From RGIG3009 sp045601465 (GTDB taxonomy: Bacteria; Bacillota; Clostridia; Oscillospirales; Acutalibacteraceae), in the NCBI GenBank assembly GCA_045601465.1, contig JAZRZU010000013.1, forward strand, positions 1 to 27,975: 27,975 nucleotides of DNA, in the 5' to 3' direction. Shown piece after piece: positions 24,398 through 27,975 of this stretch (position 1 is its first letter; each line of letters opens with the position of its first letter). The notes beneath the pieces are model-generated. The model saw only the letters and a program-made list of their open reading frames with translations, did no database searches and was not told the origin of the DNA. A program made the translations under genes and the position numbers.

Positions 24398-24407
24398 TCT
24401 ATACTCC

Positions 24408-25553
24408 TTATTTACGGCTGGCCAACAGATTCTTGATCTTTGCGTGCGAGTCGATGATGCGTGTGACCGATACGTCGTGGTTAAGCGAAGCGATGAAATA
24501 CGCAATGTATTTGGAAACGTCCACTTCGCAGAACCATTCTCTCTTTTTGAGTTCATCGGTGCGATAGGTCAAGTTGGTACCCAACACGCCCGAGATCACG
24601 CCGTCTTCGTACGCTTTGTCGAACTTGTCCAACCCGTTGGTAAAGATCGCATAGGTAGCATACGCAAAAATACGGTTGGCTTTGCGTTTTTTCAGCTCAT
24701 ACGCAATATCTAACATGGATTCGCCGGAAGAAATGATATCGTCGGCAATGAAAATATCCTTTCCTTCCACCGAGTCACCTAAGTACTCGTGCGCAACAAT
24801 GGGGTTGCGTCCGTTGACAACGTGCGCATAATCACGGCGTTTGTAGAACATGCCGAGATCCACACCCAATGTGGACGCATAATACATATTACGGTTGAGT
24901 GCGCCCTCGTCCGGGCTGACGATCATCATATGTTCACGGGTAGGCGATAAATCGGGATATTGACGGAACATCGCTTTGAGTACCTGATAAGCAGGAATGA
25001 CGTTGTCAAAGCCCATCAGCGGCACGGCGTTCTGCACACGGGCATCGTGCGCATCAAACGTAATGATATTGGTAACGCCCATACGTTCCAATTCCTGCAA
25101 TGCAACCGCACAGTCCAACGACTCCCGATAGTTGCGGCGGTGTTGTCTGCCGCCGAACAGGATCGGCATAATCACGTTGATGCGGTGAGCTTTACCGCCG
25201 GCTGCCTGGATGATACGTTTTAAATCTTGGAAATGGTCATCGGGTGACATGCAGTTTTCCTGACCAAAGATGCGATATTTCACGTTATAGTTGCCCACGT
25301 CCACCAAAATAAACAAGTCGTCGCCTCGAATACTGGCCTTGATAAGACCTTTGCCGTCGCCGGAAGAAAAACGAGGACATTCGGCGGGAATCAAAAAAGA
25401 ATCCTGCGGAACGCCGGCCTTTGCCGCCCAATCCGTCAGATAATAGTTGATCTTTGCCGCCAACTCCTCGGTACCCGGCTGCGCAATAATGCTCAGCGGT
25501 GCGACCTGGTTCGGTGCAGAAAAAATGGTTTCACTCGTCAGTTTCGGTGCCAT
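24408..25553 (-). CDS. prs: Ribose-phosphate pyrophosphokinase, long clostridial form
   Basis: Makes PRPP from ribose 5-phosphate and ATP for nucleotide, histidine and tryptophan synthesis. The phosphoribosyl-binding loop is DDIISSGESMLD, and other family matches are FSSGDGKGLIKASIRGDDLFI, ITFDAHDARVQN, VSPDEGALNR, MFYKRRD and FAYATYAIFTNG. It is about 65 residues longer than classical Prs (about 315 aa), with an N-terminal lead of about 50 residues and an extra C-terminal part. The ATP-binding stretch is GGRQHRRNYRESLDC rather than the usual RQDRR type, and Ser-Ser replaces Asp-Thr in the PRPP loop. It is therefore a divergent branch, and its regulation may differ. The ATG at 25553 is preferred because AAGGGG lies 9 nt upstream; the ATG at 25562 abuts that site. 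Confidence 0.88.
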   Translation of the reverse strand: MAPKLTSETIFSAPNQVAPLSIIAQPGTEELAAKINYYLTDWAAKAGVPQDSFLIPAECPRFSSGDGKGLIKASIRGDDLFILVDVGNYNVKYRIFGQENCMSPDDHFQDLKRIIQAAGGKAHRINVIMPILFGGRQHRRNYRESLDCAVALQELERMGVTNIITFDAHDARVQNAVPLMGFDNVIPAYQVLKAMFRQYPDLSPTREHMMIVSPDEGALNRNMYYASTLGVDLGMFYKRRDYAHVVNGRNPIVAHEYLGDSVEGKDIFIADDIISSGESMLDIAYELKKRKANRIFAYATYAIFTNGLDKFDKAYEDGVISGVLGTNLTYRTDELKKREWFCEVDVSKYIAYFIASLNHDVSVTRIIDSHAKIKNLLASRK

Positions 25554-25598
25554 GTTCGCCATCCCCTTATATTCGATGTTAGAATATCTTGTGTTTCT

Positions 25599-25627
25599 AT
25601 ATTACCATATTCTTCGACAAATGGGAA
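25599..25627 (-). promoter_or_regulatory. Possible promoter of prs
   Basis: On the minus strand a TAATAT box (25599-25604) is preceded directly by TGG, forming an extended -10. The -35 position (TTCCCA) is poor. It lies about 46 nt before the chosen start. Confidence 0.35.
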
Positions 25628-25679
25628 CACTATTTTTTAATTTTCAGAAAGATTTTTTATCTTTTTTCAAAAAGCCGTA

Positions 25680-25708
25680 TGGACAACACATGAAAATGCG
25701 GGTACAAT
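25680..25708 (+). promoter_or_regulatory. Promoter of hflX
   Basis: TGGACA (25680-25685) and TACAAT (25703-25708) with a 17-nt spacer, 20 nt before the ATG at 25728, with AAAGGAGGG in between. Confidence 0.75.
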
Positions 25709-25727
25709 ACCAAAAGGAGGGATGAAT

Positions 25728-27005
25728 ATGAGTCAACTCATCGAAAACGAGCAGCAGGAAAACCGTTTGGAACGTGCCTTGCTGGTGTCCATCGACACCG
25801 GTGAATTTGACGTGGAACTTTCCCTCAACGAATTGGAAGAATTAGCCGACACGGCGGGCGCCGAGGTGCTCGGCAGATTGGTACAAAAACGGGAATCCCC
25901 CGATAAAGCCACCTGCCTAGGACAAGGCCGTCTGGAAGAACTTTCCTTGCTCGCAGAAAATACGCAAGCTGACTTGGTTATTTTTGACTGTGAACTCACC
26001 GCAACGCAACAACGCAATTTAGAAGATGCCCTCCCTTGCCGTGTGGTAGATCGCACCATGCTGATCTTGGATATTTTTGCGGGTCGTGCCCGTTCAGCCG
26101 AAGGACGCTTGCAAGTAGAGTTGGCGCAACTGCAATATATGTTACCCCGCCTAGCGGGACAAGGCACGGCGCTTTCTCGACTCGGCGGCGGTATCGGCAC
26201 ACGAGGCCCCGGCGAAACCAAATTAGAAAGCGACCGCCGTCATATTCGTCGGCGGATCCAGGCACTGCGAGAATCCTTAAAAGCGGTGGAACAGCAACGG
26301 GTGCAACGCCGTGAACGGCGGCGCAAGGACTCCATCCAAACCGTTGCGATCGTCGGCTATACCAATGCCGGCAAATCCACCTTGATGAATCGGTTAACCG
26401 ATGCGGGTGTGTTGGCGGAAGACCGTTTGTTTGCCACACTAGACCCCACCGCACGGGCGTTGAAGCTGCCCGACGGACGCACCGTATTGCTCATCGATAC
26501 CGTTGGACTTCTCCGCCGTCTGCCCCACCACTTGGTACAGGCATTCCGTTCCACCTTGGAAGAAGCCGCCGCAGCGGACGTCATCTTAAACCTGTGCGAT
26601 AGCTCCGCCGAGGATGCAGCGGAACATTTAAGCGTTTGTCGGGAATTGTTAGCCGACCTCGGCTGCGTAGACCGTCCCATCGTCACCGTCTTTAATAAAT
26701 GCGACCTGCCGGCAGCTTTACCGCTGACCGACCGGGAGGGCGCCGTTTGTATCAGCGCCGCCACCGGGCAGGGCATTGATGACTTGTTGCAAAAACTCAC
26801 GGAAGTATTGCCGCCGGACAGACGACGTGTTACCCTTTTGCTACCGTTTCGTGAAGGAGCCCTTGCCGAAGCATGCCGCCGTGAAGGCGCTGTGGAACAG
26901 GAAACCTACGTTCCGGAAGGCTTGTCCATGACCGTCACGCTCGGCGCACGGTTGCTGGAACTGACCAAACCGTATCAAATCGACCCGCCACCATCAAGGC
27001 TATAA
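25728..27005 (+). CDS. hflX: Ribosome-associated GTPase HflX
   Basis: GTPase that splits stalled or hibernating 70S ribosomes, for example after heat or antibiotic stress. The N-terminal HflX domain contains the signature GGGIGTRGPGETKLESDRRHI, followed by a basic coiled helix. The G domain shows GYTNAGKSTLMN, the G2/G3 string DRLFATLDPTARALKLPDG with DTVGLLRRLP, and NKCD. A short C-terminal domain follows. The length of 425 aa is normal. I take the ATG at 25728, since AAAGGAGG lies 7 nt before it; the ATG at 25722 is only 1 nt from that site. It is a single gene on the plus strand, divergent from prs. The DNA after the stop is A-rich without a good hairpin before the tRNA promoter. Confidence 0.95.
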   Translation: MSQLIENEQQENRLERALLVSIDTGEFDVELSLNELEELADTAGAEVLGRLVQKRESPDKATCLGQGRLEELSLLAENTQADLVIFDCELTATQQRNLEDALPCRVVDRTMLILDIFAGRARSAEGRLQVELAQLQYMLPRLAGQGTALSRLGGGIGTRGPGETKLESDRRHIRRRIQALRESLKAVEQQRVQRRERRRKDSIQTVAIVGYTNAGKSTLMNRLTDAGVLAEDRLFATLDPTARALKLPDGRTVLLIDTVGLLRRLPHHLVQAFRSTLEEAAAADVILNLCDSSAEDAAEHLSVCRELLADLGCVDRPIVTVFNKCDLPAALPLTDREGAVCISAATGQGIDDLLQKLTEVLPPDRRRVTLLLPFREGALAEACRREGAVEQETYVPEGLSMTVTLGARLLELTKPYQIDPPPSRL

Positions 27006-27029
27006 TTTTTAAAAAAAGCAAAAAAGCGG

Positions 27030-27059
27030 TTGACAAGCCGCAATCGAAGGTGCTATAAT
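27030..27059 (+). promoter_or_regulatory. Promoter of tRNA-Leu
   Basis: Perfect TTGACA (27030-27035) and perfect TATAAT (27054-27059) with an 18-nt spacer, 14 nt before the tRNA 5' end, as expected for a strongly expressed stable RNA. Confidence 0.9.
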
Positions 27060-27073
27060 TACCACTGCTGTAT

Positions 27074-27157
27074 GCGAGGATGCTGGAATAGGCAGACAGG
27101 CACGTTTGAGGTGCGTGTGTCTTTGACGTGAGGGTTCAAGTCCCTTTCCTCGCACCA
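27074..27157 (+). tRNA. tRNA-Leu (anticodon GAG), CCA encoded
   Basis: The acceptor stem pairs GCGAGGA (27074-27080) with TCCTCGC (27147-27153), followed by A and an encoded CCA. The anticodon stem pairs 27101-27105 with 27113-27117 around the loop TTGAGGT, putting GAG at 27108-27110 (reads CUU/CUC). A class II variable arm (GTC...GAC, 27119-27127) and a TTCAAGT T-loop with a 5-bp stem (27130-27134 with 27142-27146) complete the cloverleaf. The long variable arm supports leucine. Confidence 0.95.
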
Positions 27158-27200
27158 GAAAAGGACCCACATTTGTCTATGACAAGTGTGGTTCCTTTTC
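27158..27200 (+). terminator. Terminator of tRNA-Leu
   Basis: Directly after CCA, an almost perfect 20-bp inverted repeat (27159-27178 with 27182-27201 approximately; one mismatch and one wobble) ends in CCTTTTC. It is the natural end of the tRNA transcript and the left boundary of the hairpin array. Confidence 0.8.
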
Positions 27201-27203
27201 AAC

Positions 27204-27366
27204 TAAATCCGTCCTTACGGACGGGATAAATCCCACCTCGGTGGGATGAAATCACTTCGTGATGAAATCCGACTTCGTCGGGAGAAAGGACGGATTTAAT
27301 TTCATCTGCGAAGCAGATTTCATCCGAACAGAGTGAGGATTTCATCGCGCCTTGCGCGATTTCATT
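27204..27366 (+). repeat. Array of seven small hairpins with GATGAAATC / GATTTCATC linkers
   Basis: Seven short stem-loops follow each other almost without gaps: 27209-27224 (6 bp, loop TTAC), 27230-27247 (7-8 bp), 27251-27263 (5 bp, loop TTC), 27269-27281 (5 bp, loop TTC), 27304-27318 (6 bp, loop GAA), 27322-27340 (interrupted, see findings) and 27344-27360 (7 bp, loop CTT). Linkers are GATGAAATC at 27245 and 27261 in the left half, and its reverse complement GATTTCATC at 27316 and 27338 (variants at 27298 and 27358) in the right half. A perfect 11-bp helix (27204-27214 with 27288-27298) encloses hairpins 2 to 4. I see no open reading frame in it. It lies between the tRNA terminator and the promoter of the four-helix-bundle gene. 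It is not CRISPR and I cannot assign a named repeat family. Confidence 0.8.
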
Positions 27367-27393
27367 GAGAATTATTGTAATCTCTGGTATAAT
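27365..27393 (+). promoter_or_regulatory. Promoter of the four-helix-bundle gene
   Basis: TTGAGA (27365-27370) and TATAAT (27388-27393) with a 17-nt spacer, the latter preceded by TGG (extended -10). The expected start of transcription is near 27400, leaving a very short leader before AGAGGTG and the ATG at 27415. The -35 box overlaps the last linker of the hairpin array. Confidence 0.75.
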
Positions 27394-27414
27394 GAGTTTA
27401 AAGAGGTGATTTCA

Positions 27415-27756
27415 ATGGCTGAAAATAAACTTGCGGATATGTCAACAGCATTTGCAATTGAAATTTTAAAACTGACAGAAAACATAAAAGGACATTATTC
27501 TCTGTCAAATCAACTTGAACGAAGCGGTACAAGTATTGGTGCGAATATCCGTGAAGCAAAATATGCGCACAGCCGTCCCGATTTTATTGCCAAACTGCAG
27601 ATTGCATTGAAAGAATGTTATGAAACAGAATATTGGATCGAAATCGCCCAAAAAACGAGCATTATCTCTGATGATGTTGCAAAGACTGTTCTGCACGATT
27701 GTGGGTCAATTCGCAGAATGCTCATTTCCTCCATCAACACCGCCAAAAACTCGTAA
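27415..27756 (+). CDS. Four-helix-bundle protein (S23 / 23S rRNA intervening-sequence protein family)
   Basis: The 113-aa protein is all-helical in appearance and matches the TIGR02436/PF05635 pattern: a first helix ending in LTENIKGHYSLSNQLERSG, the hallmark TSIGANIREAKYAHSRPDFIAKLQIALKECYETEYWIEIA, and a last helix (DCGSIRRMLISSINTAK). Relatives are encoded in intervening sequences inside 23S rRNA genes of Leptospira and others, and the fold is shared with Avd of diversity-generating retroelements, a nucleic-acid-binding pentamer. Many members sit alone in genomes with unknown roles. The start is the ATG at 27415, 8 nt after AGAGG; the frame is open to 27352 but that part covers the promoter. 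Codon use is more AT-rich than in hflX, consistent with accessory DNA. It lies just after the hairpin array, and the two probably form one unit (inference). Confidence 0.88.
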   Translation: MAENKLADMSTAFAIEILKLTENIKGHYSLSNQLERSGTSIGANIREAKYAHSRPDFIAKLQIALKECYETEYWIEIAQKTSIISDDVAKTVLHDCGSIRRMLISSINTAKNS

Positions 27757-27770
27757 AGGAGCGTCTTGCT

Positions 27771-27975
27771 ATCAAATTCCTTGACTTCATAAAAAACATA
27801 CCCACTGCAAACGAAATAAAAGGGGCTTCGGTGAATGGTTGGAAAAAATTTACGCCAAACCCATGCCGGGTGCTTTTGTGTTACACGATACGCTATGCGT
27901 TGTCGCTTAACAAAACCGTCATCAACCTTACGGATGATAAGGATAAATACACGACCGAAGCGGAATCGCTTCGGT
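27771..27975 (+). CDS. Partial open frame at the window end, start codon missing, faintly Mfd-like
   Basis: A frame without stops runs from upstream of 27771 to the end of the window. Its first codons read IKFLDFIKNIPTANEIKG, then continue to KTVINLTDDKDKYTTEAES. This has a weak resemblance to the N terminus of transcription-repair coupling factor Mfd (a short helix with KxIP, then an NG turn, then a strand followed by TDD), but the middle part does not match well, so the identity is a guess. AAAGGAG at 27755-27761 is at the right distance (9 nt) for initiation at 27771, where the codon is ATC instead of ATG; the next in-frame start is a GTG at 27831. It may be a decayed or disrupted gene start, or an unrelated frame. 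Confidence 0.3.
   Translation, partial: MKFLDFIKNIPTANEIKGASVNGWKKFTPNPCRVLLCYTIRYALSLNKTVINLTDDKDKYTTEAESLR
27954..27975. repeat. Perfect inverted repeat at the window edge
   Basis: A 9-bp perfect stem with the loop GAAT occupies the last 22 bases. It is similar in style (GAAGCG / CGCTTC) to the small hairpins at 27204-27366 and may be part of another array, or may be coincidental within the open frame. Its context is cut by the window end. Confidence 0.45.

Noticed and set aside
27074..27157. tRNA gene as attachment site of an integrative element within the window
   Set aside because: No integrase gene and no repeated copy of the tRNA 3' end were found up to 27975.
27204..27366. Hairpin array as a CRISPR array
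   Set aside because: The repeated unit is a 9-nt linker with changing orientation and self-complementary spacers of 7-13 nt; there are no 25-40 nt repeats or spacers and no cas genes.

Overview
The window reads as chromosomal DNA of a Gram-positive, low-to-mid GC Firmicute of class Clostridia, most likely an Oscillospirales/Ruminococcaceae-type gut anaerobe. This rests on a PolC-type replicative polymerase, the pyrH-frr-uppS-cdsA-dxr-rseP-ispG-polC gene order, the DUF512-der-plsY-gpsA block, yceD-rpmF, a QueH-type queuosine enzyme, an IspG/Dxr (MEP) isoprenoid route, and Shine-Dalgarno and sigma-A-like promoter sequences throughout. No taxonomic marker such as 16S rRNA is present, so the family-level placement is inference.

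Layout. (1) 1-560: an AT-rich edge with a coding-looking scrap on the minus strand, then a 64-residue cysteine-rich zinc-ribbon-like gene with its own promoter and terminator. (2) 643-12516, minus strand: one long housekeeping operon driven by a good promoter at 12488-12516, in transcription order pyrH, frr, uppS, cdsA, dxr, rseP, ispG, polC, rlmD, with several 4-nt start/stop overlaps. It couples UMP synthesis, ribosome recycling, undecaprenyl and phospholipid precursor synthesis, site-2 proteolysis, DNA replication and rRNA methylation. (3) 12540-15870: a membrane-anchored NAGPA-type phosphodiester glycosidase with a Thr/Ser tail, queH, an Sfp-type phosphopantetheinyl transferase that overlaps queH tail to tail, and dut. 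(4) 15872-20215, minus: DUF512 radical-SAM-like protein, der, plsY, gpsA. (5) 20244-21076: yceD-rpmF with a consensus promoter and a terminator. (6) 21101-25604: pgi plus a small P-loop protein, a D-Ala-D-Ala carboxypeptidase and a long-form PRPP synthetase, each followed by a hairpin terminator. (7) 25680-27200: hflX and tRNA-Leu(GAG). (8) 27204-27975: a dense array of small hairpins joined by 9-nt linkers, then a four-helix-bundle (S23/IVS-type) gene, then an open frame running off the window with no normal start codon.

The two most notable observations are a PolC that lacks the proofreading exonuclease domain normally inserted in its PHP region, and the structured hairpin array upstream of the four-helix-bundle gene. 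The array's linkers are direct repeats in its left half and the exact reverse complement in its right half, and a perfect 11-bp outer helix encloses part of it. It looks like a structured-RNA or mobile-element unit that I cannot assign to a named family.
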